From Rhodococcus sp. B50 (lineage in GTDB: Bacteria; Actinomycetota; Actinomycetes; Mycobacteriales; Mycobacteriaceae): a DNA stretch of 64,000 nt. Location: assembly GCF_013602415.1 (NCBI RefSeq), contig NZ_WPAG02000002.1, forward strand, positions 3,165,480 through 3,229,479, written 5' to 3'. A program made the translations under genes and the position numbers. Shown here in pieces: positions 55,903-64,000 of this stretch; position 1 is the first letter of the stretch, and the number at the start of each line of letters is the position of its first letter. Under the pieces are notes generated by a model. The model made no database searches. It saw only the letters and a list, made by a program, of their open reading frames with translations, and had not been told where the DNA came from.

Positions 55903-56706
55903 TCAGCGGCTGACGGCCTTCTGGTACCTGCGAATTGCGAACGGCACGAAAACGATCAGCATCAGAGCCGTCCACATCAGCGATGCGAGGATCGGATTCT
56001 GCAGGGGCCACACGTCCGGAGGCGGCACCATGGGATTGGTGTTGCCGAACAACTCGCGCACCGCCTGCGTCAGCGCCGAGATGGGATTCCATTCGGCAAT
56101 GGTCCGCAGCACCGGCGGCATCGTCGACGGGTCGACGAAGGTATTGGCGATGAACGACAGCGGGAAGATCACCATGAAGCTCGCGTTGTTGAAGACCTCG
56201 GGCGTGCGGATCCACATGCCGATCACGGCCATCACCCACGACAGGGCGTAGGCGAACAACAGCAGCAACAGGTAGCCGGCGAGCGCCTCTCCCAGCGAGG
56301 TGTTGATCCGCCAGCCTACGAGAAGGCCGGTCAACGACATCACGACAAGGCTGAGCACATTGATCAGTACGTCGGTGGTGGTGCGTCCGATGAGCACCGC
56401 GGACGGCGCCATCGGCAGCGACCGGAACCGGTCGATGATGCCCTTCTGGAGATCCTCGACCATCCCGAGGCCCGTCCAGGTGGATCCGAAGATCACCGTC
56501 TGGGTGAAGATGCCTGCGATGAGGAACTCCCGGTACGACATGCCCGGCACCTCGATCGCGCTGCCGAACACATAGGCGAACAGCAACACGAACATGATCG
56601 GGGAGAGCGTGGTGAACACCAGGAGATCCGGTACACGCTTGATCTTGATCATGTTCCGTTTCGCGATGGTCAGGCCGTCGGTTGCGACCATCTCGAGCGT
56701 GTTCAC
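55903..56706 (-). CDS. ABC-2 type permease (DrrB-like)
   Basis: 267 aa, six hydrophobic helices; ABC-2 signature in FLIAGIFTQTVIFGSTWTGL and DLQKGIIDRFRSLPMAPSAV. GTG 56706 overlaps the ATPase stop by 4 bp. With the ATPase it forms a half-size exporter of the daunorubicin-resistance type, likely exporting a hydrophobic compound or lipid. No regulator is adjacent. Confidence 0.92.
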   Translation of the reverse strand: MNTLEMVATDGLTIAKRNMIKIKRVPDLLVFTTLSPIMFVLLFAYVFGSAIEVPGMSYREFLIAGIFTQTVIFGSTWTGLGMVEDLQKGIIDRFRSLPMAPSAVLIGRTTTDVLINVLSLVVMSLTGLLVGWRINTSLGEALAGYLLLLLFAYALSWVMAVIGMWIRTPEVFNNASFMVIFPLSFIANTFVDPSTMPPVLRTIAEWNPISALTQAVRELFGNTNPMVPPPDVWPLQNPILASLMWTALMLIVFVPFAIRRYQKAVSR

Positions 56707-57680
56707 GACACCGCCTCCTCGACCTTGTCGTCCGTCCCGTGACCGGTGAGCGTGAGGAACACGTCGTCGAGCGTGGGCTTGCGCAGCGCGACGTCGGAGA
56801 CCCGGATGCCCGCGGCCGACAATTTCCCCAGTGCGGTCACGAGACCGTCGGTTCCCCCGCCGGAATCCGCGCTCACCGGAACGGTGATACGGCCGGTGCT
56901 GCGCTCGACCCTGATCTCACCGGACGCGACCGATTCGAGTTCGCGGACCGCCCGGTCACGCTGATCGACCTCGGCCACGCCGAGTTCGATGCGTTCGCCC
57001 CCGACGCGGCTCTTGAGTTCGTCGGCAGTGCCGCGGGCGATGACCTTCCCTCGATCGATCACGGCGATGTCGTCGGCGAGGCGTTCGGCTTCGTCCATGT
57101 ACTGGGTGGTCAGCAGCAACGTGGTGCCGCGCTGCACCAACGTGTCGATGACCTCCCACAACCCGAGACGGGCACGCGGATCCAGCCCGGTGGTGGGTTC
57201 GTCGAGGAAGAGCACCGGGGGATCGGCGACGAGAGCACCGGCGAGGTCGAGGCGACGTCGCATACCGCCCGAGTAACCCTTGACCGGGCGATCAGCCGCT
57301 TCCTCGAGGTCGAACTGCTCGAGCAGTTCCCGTGCCCGGAGCCGGCTCCGTTTGGTGCCGAGGTGATACAGACGCCCGACCATCTCGAGGTTCTCGAAGC
57401 CCGTGAGATATTCGTCGACCGCGGCGTACTGTCCCGACGCGCCGATCCGGGACCGGAGTGCGCGCGCCTCGGTGAGAACGTCGTATCCCGCTACCTCGGC
57501 GCGACCGGCATCGGGAACGAGCAGTGTCGTCAGGACGCGCACCGTGGTGGTCTTACCGGCCCCGTTGGGACCGAGCAATGCGGTGACGGTTCCTTCCGGC
57601 ACCCGTAGGTCGACACCGTCGAGCGCTCTGACCTGCCCGTATGTCTTGATCAGTCCTTCTGCAACTATGGCGTCGGCCAT
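56703..57680 (-). CDS. ABC exporter ATP-binding protein (DrrA-like)
   Basis: 325 aa. Walker A GPNGAGKTTT, Q-loop region around GASGQYAAVDEYLTGFENL, signature YSGGMRRRLDLAGAL, Walker B LFLDEPTTGLDPR, H-loop LTTQYMDEAE. The C-terminal extension of about 90 residues (DAIAVIDRG to the end) is that of DrrA, which mediates dimer stability and regulation. ATG 57680 starts the family N-terminus; an earlier in-frame start is unlikely. It exports a drug or natural lipid together with the permease. Confidence 0.93.
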   Translation of the reverse strand: MADAIVAEGLIKTYGQVRALDGVDLRVPEGTVTALLGPNGAGKTTTVRVLTTLLVPDAGRAEVAGYDVLTEARALRSRIGASGQYAAVDEYLTGFENLEMVGRLYHLGTKRSRLRARELLEQFDLEEAADRPVKGYSGGMRRRLDLAGALVADPPVLFLDEPTTGLDPRARLGLWEVIDTLVQRGTTLLLTTQYMDEAERLADDIAVIDRGKVIARGTADELKSRVGGERIELGVAEVDQRDRAVRELESVASGEIRVERSTGRITVPVSADSGGGTDGLVTALGKLSAAGIRVSDVALRKPTLDDVFLTLTGHGTDDKVEEAVS

Positions 57681-57768
57681 GAGTTTCTCCCTGACTGTGG
57701 TGGCTAGCACAGTGTGCACGAAGAGACCGACACGATTCGACAGGTTTTCTCATCGCATCGACAGATGC

Positions 57769-58605
57769 TCAGCCCGTCACCCGCGCGGCATTTCCCGCAT
57801 CGATCGGCAGCACGGTGCCGGAGATGTGTGCGGACGCCTCGTCGGCGAAGAAGAGAACGGCGCGGGTGATCTCGGCAGGTTCGAGCCACGGGACCGGTTG
57901 CGCGTGCAGCGAGGCGAACACCGGTGCGACGTCGTCGGCTGTCGGGTGCTCCAGGTCCGGCCGCAGCATCCCGTAGAGCGTGTCGTTGTGGATCATCGGC
58001 GTGGAGATGTTGCCCGGAGCGACCGCGTTGACGGTGATGCCGTTCTGCGCGAGGTCCAGGGCCGCGCTCTTCGTCAGACCGATCACGCCCCACTTCGACG
58101 CCGCATAGGCGGCCATATTGGTGTTGCCGGCCCGGCCGAGCATGGACGACACCGTCACGATGCGTCCGTAACCGCGCTCGATCATCCCGGGCGCCACCGC
58201 GGCGACGGTGTTGAACACCCCGGTGAGATTCGACGAGATCGCTTCGTCCCACATCGCCTGCGGCATGCGGTGCACCGGCGCCGCCACCGACACCCCGGCG
58301 TTGGCGACCGCGATGTCGATACGCCCCAATTCGTCGTGGGCCCGGGCTACCAGCGCGTCCATCGCCGGACGGTCGGCGGTGTCGAGTGTCGCCGAGACGA
58401 CCCGGCGGCCGGTGGCTTCGACGAGGCGCACCGTCTCCGCCAGATCATCCTCCGTCGCGAGCGGGTAGCCCACCACCGGCGAATCTGCGCACCGATCGCA
58501 GATCACCAGATCCGCTCCGGCCTCGGCGAATGCGACGGCATGCGCGCGACCCTGCCCTCGCGCTGCTCCCGTGACGAACGCGACCCTGCCCTCGAAACCC
58601 ATCAT
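57769..58605 (-). CDS. Mycofactocin-type SDR oxidoreductase
   Basis: 278 aa. Nucleotide loop VTGAARGQGRAHAVAFAEAG; the insert DRCADSPVVGYPLATEDDL after the second strand is the extra segment that marks mycofactocin-coupled SDRs, whose NAD stays bound and is re-oxidised through mycofactocin. Catalytic Ser in VSSMLGRAG and YxxxK in MAAYAASKWG. The substrate is an alcohol or carbonyl. The mycofactocin genes themselves are not in the window. Confidence 0.87.
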   Translation of the reverse strand: MMGFEGRVAFVTGAARGQGRAHAVAFAEAGADLVICDRCADSPVVGYPLATEDDLAETVRLVEATGRRVVSATLDTADRPAMDALVARAHDELGRIDIAVANAGVSVAAPVHRMPQAMWDEAISSNLTGVFNTVAAVAPGMIERGYGRIVTVSSMLGRAGNTNMAAYAASKWGVIGLTKSAALDLAQNGITVNAVAPGNISTPMIHNDTLYGMLRPDLEHPTADDVAPVFASLHAQPVPWLEPAEITRAVLFFADEASAHISGTVLPIDAGNAARVTG

Positions 58606-58667
58606 GACGTCCTTCCGTCGGCGCGTGGTTGCGTTACTTGTACCGCGCCGATCGTCGAGGACGGCGG

Positions 58668-58700
58668 ACGGTCCCGGACACCGGAAGTGTCCGGGACCGT
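58668..58700. terminator. Hairpin after the DUF2252 gene
   Basis: A 14-bp perfect stem (ACGGTCCCGGACAC and its complement) with the 5-nt loop CGGAA, just downstream of the DUF2252 stop and upstream of the SDR start. One of the tightest hairpins in the window. Confidence 0.9.
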
Positions 58701-58716
58701 CGAGGCGAAGACGGGA

Positions 58717-60123
58717 TCACAGTCCGGACTGTGCCTTCACCCGGCCCTGGTCCACTGCGTCGTGCAGCGCCTGCAGGTCACGTTCGGTCCGGTCTGCATA
58801 GGCCACCGCGAAGGACGCGAGCGCGTCGTCGAACTGTTCGTCCGTGCCGAGATAGGCCGCGAGCGCGATCCGGTCGCCCGCCCGGGCGTGGGCGTAGGCG
58901 AGGACCCGCGCACACAACCGCCCGTAGAGCTTCAGGCCCTTGGGCACCATCTCCTCGATCACCGCCGAGCCCTTACCGTCGCGGAGTTGGCGGATGTAGA
59001 AGTCCCGGTCCACTCCGTCGGCGCCCGTACCCCGCTGCCAGCCGAGGAAGATGTCGCTTGCGGACTGCATCAGGCGCTGACCGTTCACGACGCGTTCGCC
59101 CTCGTTCCGGAAGGACGGCCCGTCCACGTAGTACGACAGCACCGAACGCTGGGCCTCCTTCGCCTGCAGGAACAGCGGATCGTCGTCGTCCACACCCCGC
59201 AGCAGGAGGATCCACGCCCTCGTGCCGACACTTCCCACTCCTACGACCTTCCGCGCGGCCTGGACCAGTTCGAACTGTTCCAGAAGGACCCGGCGGTCCC
59301 ACTGCAGTGTCGCCCGGTACGAACGGACACGGCCGTACAGCTCGTCGTAGATCGCCTCGGCGTCGAGGTCGGCGAAGACCTCCTCGACGGGCACGATGAG
59401 CGGCGGATCGCTGATGATCCGGCGGTGACCGTCGATGATGGTGGTCAGCTTCTCCAGTGCCTGGAGACTGTCGCGGCGCGAGGCTTTCTCGAGTACTTTC
59501 CGGGTGCGTTTCTCCATCTTCGCATCCAGCAGGTCGCCCAACTCCGCTATCTCGACCGTGGGATCGAGGTGGGAATACCGCACCGCCAGATTGCCGAGTT
59601 GCGCTTGCCTGCAGATCGTCTCGCGATACTCGGCCGCGCACGCCCGGGTGATCTTCCTGCATTCCTTCGCGGTGAACCCGTTGTCGCGACCTGCGATCTC
59701 GAGGCTTGCGACCAGGCGCTTGACGTCCCATTCGAACGGTCCCGGATACGTTTCGTCGAAGTCGTTGACGTCGAAGGCCGTCTTCCGTTCCGGAGTCGCG
59801 AACAGGCCGAAATTGCTCGCGTGAGCGTCGCCGCACAGCTGCGTGTGCAGACCACTGTCGGGCGTACGCGACAGATCGTCGGCCATCACCAGCGCGGCAC
59901 CGCGGAAGAACGCGAACGCCGACGTCGCCATGCGGCCGTACCGGACCGGGACTAGCTGGGGGACGCGGGACTGTGCCTGACTCTCGAGCAGGGCGATCGG
60001 ATCCCGGGACGACTCCCCGAGATCTGCCAGCGACTCGACCGGGGTGACCCTCCGAGCGGCGAGACCGTTCTGCACCCGCTGTTCGCGGGTCGGATGTACG
60101 ACATGTCCGTTCGTCACCGACAC
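58717..60123 (-). CDS. DUF2252 family protein
   Basis: 468 aa from GTG 60123, with GGGAGGA a few bases before. Family landmarks: VPVRYGRMATSAFAFFRGAA, LCGDAHASNFGLFATPERK, then VNDFDETYPGPFEWDVKRLV and FYIRQLRDGKGS. The HxxN and D-rich motifs resemble the catalytic loop of aminoglycoside phosphotransferase/kinase-like folds, so an ATP-dependent kinase-like role is possible. Not a known steroid gene. It follows ltp2 by 79 bp on the same strand but has a possible hairpin between. Confidence 0.88.
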   Translation of the reverse strand: MSVTNGHVVHPTREQRVQNGLAARRVTPVESLADLGESSRDPIALLESQAQSRVPQLVPVRYGRMATSAFAFFRGAALVMADDLSRTPDSGLHTQLCGDAHASNFGLFATPERKTAFDVNDFDETYPGPFEWDVKRLVASLEIAGRDNGFTAKECRKITRACAAEYRETICRQAQLGNLAVRYSHLDPTVEIAELGDLLDAKMEKRTRKVLEKASRRDSLQALEKLTTIIDGHRRIISDPPLIVPVEEVFADLDAEAIYDELYGRVRSYRATLQWDRRVLLEQFELVQAARKVVGVGSVGTRAWILLLRGVDDDDPLFLQAKEAQRSVLSYYVDGPSFRNEGERVVNGQRLMQSASDIFLGWQRGTGADGVDRDFYIRQLRDGKGSAVIEEMVPKGLKLYGRLCARVLAYAHARAGDRIALAAYLGTDEQFDDALASFAVAYADRTERDLQALHDAVDQGRVKAQSGL

Positions 60124-60152
60124 GGGTCCTCCCACAGGGATCTCACCGGAGT

Positions 60153-60179
60153 GTGGGCCTTCATCGTAGGCAGGCCCAC
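60153..60179. terminator. Possible hairpin after ltp2
   Basis: GTGGGCCT and AGGCCCAC form a perfect 8-bp stem with an 11-nt loop, between the ltp2 stop and the DUF2252 start. It may reduce read-through from the side-chain operon into DUF2252. Confidence 0.45.
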
Positions 60180-60202
60180 GTCCCCAGGGGAGGGAAACGG
60201 CC

Positions 60203-61372
60203 TCAGGACCGCGACAGCACCAGTCCCGAGGTCGGAACTCCCGTTCCCGCCGTGACCAGGACGTGGTCGACGTCGTCGACCTGGTTGACGGCCGTGCCAC
60301 GGATCTGCCGGACGGCCTCGGCGATGCCGTTCATACCGTGGATGTAGGCCTCCCCCAGCTGACCACCGTGCGTGTTGATCGGCAGTCGCCCACCCACCTG
60401 GATGCCGTCGGCGACGAAGTCCTTGGCCTCGCCGCGTCCGCAGAATCCGAGTTCCTCGAGCTGCATGAGCACGTACGGGGTGAAATGGTCGTAGAGGACG
60501 GCCGTCGCGATGTCCTGCGGCCGGATGCCGGCCTGTTTCCACAGCTGGTCGCCGACGATGCCCATCTCGGGCAGTCCGGTCAGCCCGTCCCTGTAGTAAC
60601 TGGTCATGATGTACTGGTCGGGTCCACTCCCCTGTGCCGCGGCCGCGATCACCGCCGGGGTCTGCTCGAGGTCCTTCGCCCGCTCGGCGCTCGTGACGAC
60701 GACGGCGACGCCGCCGTCGGACTCCTGGCAGCAGTCGAGCAGGTGCAACGGCTCGGCGATCCACCGCGAGTTCTGGTGGTCCTCGAGCGTGATCGGTTTT
60801 CCGTGGAAGAACGCCTCGGGGTTGGTTGCCGCATGAGCACGGTCCGCGACGGCCACGGCACCGAAGTCGGCGCTCGTCGCCCCGGCGACGTGCATGTAGC
60901 GTTGCGCGACCATCGCGACGAAGGAGGCCGGGGTGCTCAGCCCGTGCGGGTAGGAGAACGCGTTGTCGGTGCCCGATGAATTCACCTGCGCGGCAAGTGC
61001 GGTGTTGACCTGACCGTAGCGCGCCCCGGATCGTTCGTTGAACGCCCGGTAGGCGACCACCACATCGGCCACGCCGGTCGCGACGGCCATCGCCGCCTGC
61101 TGCACCGTGGCGCACGCCGCACCGCCGCCGTAGTGGATGCGGGAGAAGAACTTCAGGTGCGGAATTCCCACCGAACGGGCTACGGCCACTTCGGTGTTGG
61201 TGTCCATCGTGAACGACACCAGACCGTCGACGTCGGTCGGCGCCAGACCGGCGTCGTCGAGGGCGGCGCGCACCGCTTCGGCTGCGAGGCGCAGTTCGCT
61301 GCGACCGGAGTCCTTCGAGAAGTCGGTGGCACCTATGCCGACGATCGCCGCTGCACCCGACAGGCCGCTCAT
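60203..61372 (-). CDS. ltp2: Ltp2, thiolase-like retro-aldolase subunit
   Basis: 389 aa thiolase-fold lipid-transfer-protein family member. It has RIHYGGGAACATVQQAAMAV in place of the usual thiolase Cys site, and the TNPEAFFHGKPITLEDHQNS and INTHGGQLGEAYIHG segments. Ltp2 with the DUF35 domain of ChsH2 performs the final retro-aldol cleavage that releases propionyl-CoA and leaves the 17-keto steroid (AD). ATG 61372 overlaps the chsH1 stop. Order fadE29-chsH2-chsH1-ltp2 matches M. tuberculosis Rv3543c-Rv3540c. Confidence 0.95.
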   Translation of the reverse strand: MSGLSGAAAIVGIGATDFSKDSGRSELRLAAEAVRAALDDAGLAPTDVDGLVSFTMDTNTEVAVARSVGIPHLKFFSRIHYGGGAACATVQQAAMAVATGVADVVVAYRAFNERSGARYGQVNTALAAQVNSSGTDNAFSYPHGLSTPASFVAMVAQRYMHVAGATSADFGAVAVADRAHAATNPEAFFHGKPITLEDHQNSRWIAEPLHLLDCCQESDGGVAVVVTSAERAKDLEQTPAVIAAAAQGSGPDQYIMTSYYRDGLTGLPEMGIVGDQLWKQAGIRPQDIATAVLYDHFTPYVLMQLEELGFCGRGEAKDFVADGIQVGGRLPINTHGGQLGEAYIHGMNGIAEAVRQIRGTAVNQVDDVDHVLVTAGTGVPTSGLVLSRS

Positions 61373-61773
61373 GCAGTGTCTCCGATCACGAAAGTGGCTG
61401 TAGCCGTGATGTGTTTGCCCAGACTGTTGGTGCCGGTGATGTCGACGGTGACCAGTCCGTCCTCGACAGAGGCAACGGTGCCGGAGAGGGCCAGGGTGTC
61501 GTAGGCATACCAGGGCACACCCAGCCTCAACGAGATCGACTTCACCACCGCGCGGGGGCCTGCCCACTCGGTGACGTAGCGCTGTACGAGCCCGGTGTCG
61601 GTGAGGATGTTGACGAAGATGTCCTTCGATCCGCGTTGCTGCGCCTTGTCGCGGTCGTGGTGCACGTCCTGGAAGTCGCGTGTGGCCAGGGCCGTCGACA
61701 CGACGAAGGTCGGATCCGCGTGGATCTCGAGGGAGGGCAGGCTCTCGCCCGTCGCAACGGTCGGGGTGCTCAC
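61369..61773 (-). CDS. chsH1: ChsH1, MaoC-like hydratase subunit
   Basis: 134 aa single hotdog domain. ATRDFQDVHHDRDKAQQRG carries the catalytic Asp and His of R-specific hydratases. ChsH1 pairs with the MaoC half of ChsH2 to hydrate 3-oxo-4,17-pregnadiene-20-carboxyl-CoA. GTG 61773 overlaps the chsH2 stop by 4 bp, and its own stop overlaps the ltp2 start by 4 bp. Confidence 0.94.
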   Translation of the reverse strand: MSTPTVATGESLPSLEIHADPTFVVSTALATRDFQDVHHDRDKAQQRGSKDIFVNILTDTGLVQRYVTEWAGPRAVVKSISLRLGVPWYAYDTLALSGTVASVEDGLVTVDITGTNSLGKHITATATFVIGDTA

Positions 61774-62786
61774 GCGTCCTCCTCGAGGGGCTTCCAGGCG
61801 TACAGCGTCCACGCTTCTCCCCCGGTCTCGTCATCGCCGGGGAAATCGAGATAGGTGGCCGCCACCGGCATTCCGATGCGCACTCGCTCGGGATCGACGC
61901 CGCGGAGCTCACCGAGCATCCGGACACCTTCGTCGAGTTCGACGAGGGCGACGACGAAAGGCAGCTGCCGTCCCGGCACCTTCGGCGCGTGGTGGACGAC
62001 GAAGCTGAACACCGTTCCGCGACCGGAAGATACGACGTAGTCGGTGGTCTCGGACTTGTCGAGCCAGAGCGCCGGGGCGGGTGGGTGCTGGAGCGTGCCG
62101 TCCGGACGTCGCTGGATGCGCAGTTCGTGGGCCGACACACCGTCCCAGAAGAACTGCGTGTCGCGGGAGACGGACGGGCGGAGCAGCCGTGTGGGGTCGA
62201 GATCGTCGGGAACCGAGGGTGCTCGGCCTTCGGAGGACGACGGCTCCTCCGCCTTCGCCGGCGGCGCGAACTTCAGTATGCGGAACAGCATCTCGGCGAC
62301 CACTTCGTCGCCGACCTTCCACAGGTTGCGGGTCGTGAAGAACCAGCCCTCCCCGAGTCCGGTCTTCTTCGGGCCGACGACGTCCTCGAGGGTGGACTCG
62401 ATCGTCACCTGTTCGCCGTGACGCAGGTAGCGGTGGTAGATCTGGTCGCAGTTGGTGGCGACCACCGACGTGTATCCGGCGTCGTCGAGGATCTGCGTCA
62501 TCCGGCCGAGCGGGTCGTCCTTCTCGCGTTCGGTGCCGAGACCGCGCATCGTCCACACCTGTGCCATTGCAGGTGGGGCCACGAGACCGCCGTGACCGGC
62601 GGCGATCGCCGCCGATTCGTCGGTGTAGATCGGATTGTCGTCGCCTATCGCCTCGAGCCAGTTGCGGATCATCGGCATGTTCACCGGATCGCGTCCGGGT
62701 CGTGGTGCGGACGGGCCGTCGCCGCGGACCTTCACGGCGGCCTGCAGGATCTCCTCCGGGGCGTTCACCGGAACTTCTCGTGTCAC
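61770..62786 (-). CDS. chsH2: ChsH2, MaoC-DUF35 fusion subunit
   Basis: 338 aa. Residues about 10-180 form a degenerate hotdog (MaoC-like) domain (PMIRNWLEAIGDDNPIYTDE, then GLVAPPAMAQVW). Residues about 215-335 form a DUF35 OB-fold domain with rubredoxin-like remnants. The N half pairs with ChsH1 in hydration; the C half binds Ltp2 and hands over the CoA ester. GTG 62786 with GGGAG upstream is used; GTG 62804, overlapping the fadE29 stop, is an alternative. Confidence 0.94.
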   Translation of the reverse strand: MTREVPVNAPEEILQAAVKVRGDGPSAPRPGRDPVNMPMIRNWLEAIGDDNPIYTDESAAIAAGHGGLVAPPAMAQVWTMRGLGTEREKDDPLGRMTQILDDAGYTSVVATNCDQIYHRYLRHGEQVTIESTLEDVVGPKKTGLGEGWFFTTRNLWKVGDEVVAEMLFRILKFAPPAKAEEPSSSEGRAPSVPDDLDPTRLLRPSVSRDTQFFWDGVSAHELRIQRRPDGTLQHPPAPALWLDKSETTDYVVSSGRGTVFSFVVHHAPKVPGRQLPFVVALVELDEGVRMLGELRGVDPERVRIGMPVAATYLDFPGDDETGGEAWTLYAWKPLEEDA

Positions 62787-62800
62787 CGAATTCTCCCGTG

Positions 62801-63952
62801 TCACCGCGGCACCCGCGGCATGCCCAGTCCGGACGTCGCGATCAATTCGCGCATCACCTCGTTGACGCCGCCACCGAAAGTGATGACCACATTGCGTTTG
62901 GCCATCATGTCGAGCCAGCGGAGCAGATCGGCGGTGTCGTCGTCGGCGGGGTCGCCGAAGGCACCGACGATCTCCTCGGCCAGACGCCCGACCCGCTGGA
63001 TCCGCTCGGTGGCGAACACCTTGGTCGCCGAGGCATCGGCGATGTCGACGGCGTCGTTGCTGCTCGCCGCGACCTGCCAGTTGAGCAGTTCGTTGAGTCG
63101 CCAGGTCGCGTGGATCTCCCCGAGTGCGCGTCGCACCTCGGGACGGTCCTGGAGTTCGTGCGCGCGGACCCACTCGACGAGCCGGTCGTAGATGCCCGCC
63201 ACGCGACCGGCCGGTCCGAGCATGACGCGTTCGTGGTTGAGCTGGGTGGTGATGAGTTTCCAGCCCTTGTTCTCCTCGCCGACGAGCATCTCGGCCGGAA
63301 CGCGCACGTCGCTGTAGTAGGTGGCGTTGACGTGGTGGGCGCCGTCGCAGGTGATGATCGGCGTCCAGCTGAAGCCCGGATCCTTCGTGTCGACGATGAG
63401 CACGGAGATGCCGCGGTGACGCGAATCGGCGGGGCCGGTGCGGACCGCGAGCCAGATGTAGTCGGCGTCGTGCCCACCGGTGGTGAAGATCTTCTGTCCG
63501 TTGACGATGTAGTGGTCGCCGTCGCGCACCGCAGTGGTGCGCAGTGCGGCGAGGTCGGTCCCGGCCTCCGGCTCGGAGTATCCGATCGCGAAGTGCACCT
63601 CGCCGGCGAGGATGGCGGGCAGGAACTTCCGCTTCTGCTCATCGGTGCCGTAGACCTGCAGCGTCGGGCCGACGGTCTGCAACGTGACACTCGGTAACGG
63701 GACGTCGGCTCGGACGGCCTCGTTGGCGAAGATCTGTTGTTCGACGTCGCCGAAACCGTGGCCGCCGAATTCGACCGGCCACCCGACGCCGAGCCATCCG
63801 TCCTTGCCCATGCGACGGACGACCTCACGGTAGGTGGGGCCGTGCCGTTCCGTGCGCATGATCGCGGCCTCCTCCGGGGAGACCAGATTGCCGAAATAAC
63901 GGCGCAGTTCGGCCTGCAGCGCGCGCTGCTCGTCGGTCAGATCGATGAACAC
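62801..63952 (-). CDS. chsE2: ChsE2 (FadE29), side-chain acyl-CoA dehydrogenase subunit
   Basis: 383 aa. FAD loop IGYSEPEAGTDLAALRTTAV; IVNGQKIFTTGGHDADYIW; C-terminal ITFGGGVNEVMRELIATSGL, which differs from the usual homomeric dehydrogenases. ChsE2 pairs with ChsE1 (FadE28) as an alpha2beta2 enzyme that dehydrogenates 3-oxo-4-pregnene-20-carboxyl-CoA. GTG 63952 begins FIDLTDEQRALQAEL. The chsE1 gene should lie immediately upstream, beyond the edge, with only its tail in view. Confidence 0.93.
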   Translation of the reverse strand: MFIDLTDEQRALQAELRRYFGNLVSPEEAAIMRTERHGPTYREVVRRMGKDGWLGVGWPVEFGGHGFGDVEQQIFANEAVRADVPLPSVTLQTVGPTLQVYGTDEQKRKFLPAILAGEVHFAIGYSEPEAGTDLAALRTTAVRDGDHYIVNGQKIFTTGGHDADYIWLAVRTGPADSRHRGISVLIVDTKDPGFSWTPIITCDGAHHVNATYYSDVRVPAEMLVGEENKGWKLITTQLNHERVMLGPAGRVAGIYDRLVEWVRAHELQDRPEVRRALGEIHATWRLNELLNWQVAASSNDAVDIADASATKVFATERIQRVGRLAEEIVGAFGDPADDDTADLLRWLDMMAKRNVVITFGGGVNEVMRELIATSGLGMPRVPR

Positions 63953-63999
63953 CGGGCCCCCACGAGGTCGAGTCGGTACGAGGCGCCGCCGAGCAACCG
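63937..63999 (-). CDS. Probable 3' end of chsE1 (fadE28), partial
   Basis: On the minus strand a frame ends RLLGGASYRLDLVGARCSSI and stops with TGA at 63937-63939, overlapping the chsE2 start by 16 bp. The RLLGG start of this stretch looks like the end of an acyl-CoA dehydrogenase. chsE1 is expected here by synteny, but only 20 codons are visible, so this is tentative. Confidence 0.4.
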   Translation of the reverse strand, partial: RLLGGASYRLDLVGARCSSI

Positions 64000-64000
64000 G

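Overview
This 64-kb, GC-rich, gene-dense window is chromosomal DNA from a mycolic-acid actinobacterium, most probably a Rhodococcus. The evidence is high GC, frequent GTG starts, 4-bp ATGA/GTGA gene overlaps, and gene sets that match the Mycobacterium tuberculosis and Rhodococcus cholesterol-catabolic clusters. No rRNA, tRNA, CRISPR array, insertion sequence or phage gene was seen, and no gap between genes exceeds about 210 bp.

The main theme is sterol degradation, spread over four blocks. (1) 3.1-6.7 kb: echA20-ipdA-ipdB-ipdC opens rings D and C of the propionate-bearing hydrindane (HIP) left after A/B-ring loss, with a thiolase divergent from it. (2) 23.5-33.0 kb: fadE30-ipdF-kstR2-fadA6 runs leftward and fadD3-echA-fadE31-fadE32-fadE33 runs rightward from one promoter region. 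Blocks 1 and 2 each have a near-identical 18-bp palindrome between divergent genes, which I read as KstR2 operators. (3) 44.3-54.1 kb: hsaA-hsaD-hsaC-hsaB leftward, kshA plus a Cys-rich partner rightward, then kstD-chsH3 and a secreted type II cholesterol oxidase. This block carries three KstR-type boxes. (4) 60.2-64.0 kb: chsE2(fadE29)-chsH2-chsH1-ltp2, the last side-chain cycle. Together these cover oxidation of the sterol nucleus, the final side-chain propionyl removal, ring A/B cleavage and much of ring C/D degradation. kshB, hsaEFG, cyp125, mce4 and kstR are not in the window.

Between these blocks lie accessory modules. At 6.8-10.8 kb an LLM-type monooxygenase is divergent from a TauD dioxygenase, a SnoaL-like protein and an orphan ABC solute-binding lipoprotein; two look-alike terminators flank the module. 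At 11-23.4 kb are a secreted CocE-type hydrolase, DUF5996, an ABC exporter divergent from a NarL-type two-component system, an enoyl-CoA hydratase, CstA with its small YbdD-like partner, a TetR regulator, and a hemerythrin-SRPBCC fusion. At 33-36.6 kb are a small secreted protein, an aldo/keto reductase, an acetoacetate-decarboxylase-family protein with a KstR-like box upstream, and a membrane protein/TetR pair with twin operators.

The best candidate for an undescribed system is at 36.6-43.1 kb. It comprises a GntR/FCD regulator, two paralogous Asp/Glu-racemase/maleate-isomerase-type enzymes (one lacking the second catalytic Cys), a D-2-hydroxyacid dehydrogenase, an amidase, a DUF3830 protein and a class III aminotransferase. 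The same 12-bp palindrome occurs in its two promoter regions, which ties the divergent operons into one regulon. A PRC-barrel repeat protein, a DrrAB-like ABC pair, a mycofactocin-type SDR and a DUF2252 protein complete the window.
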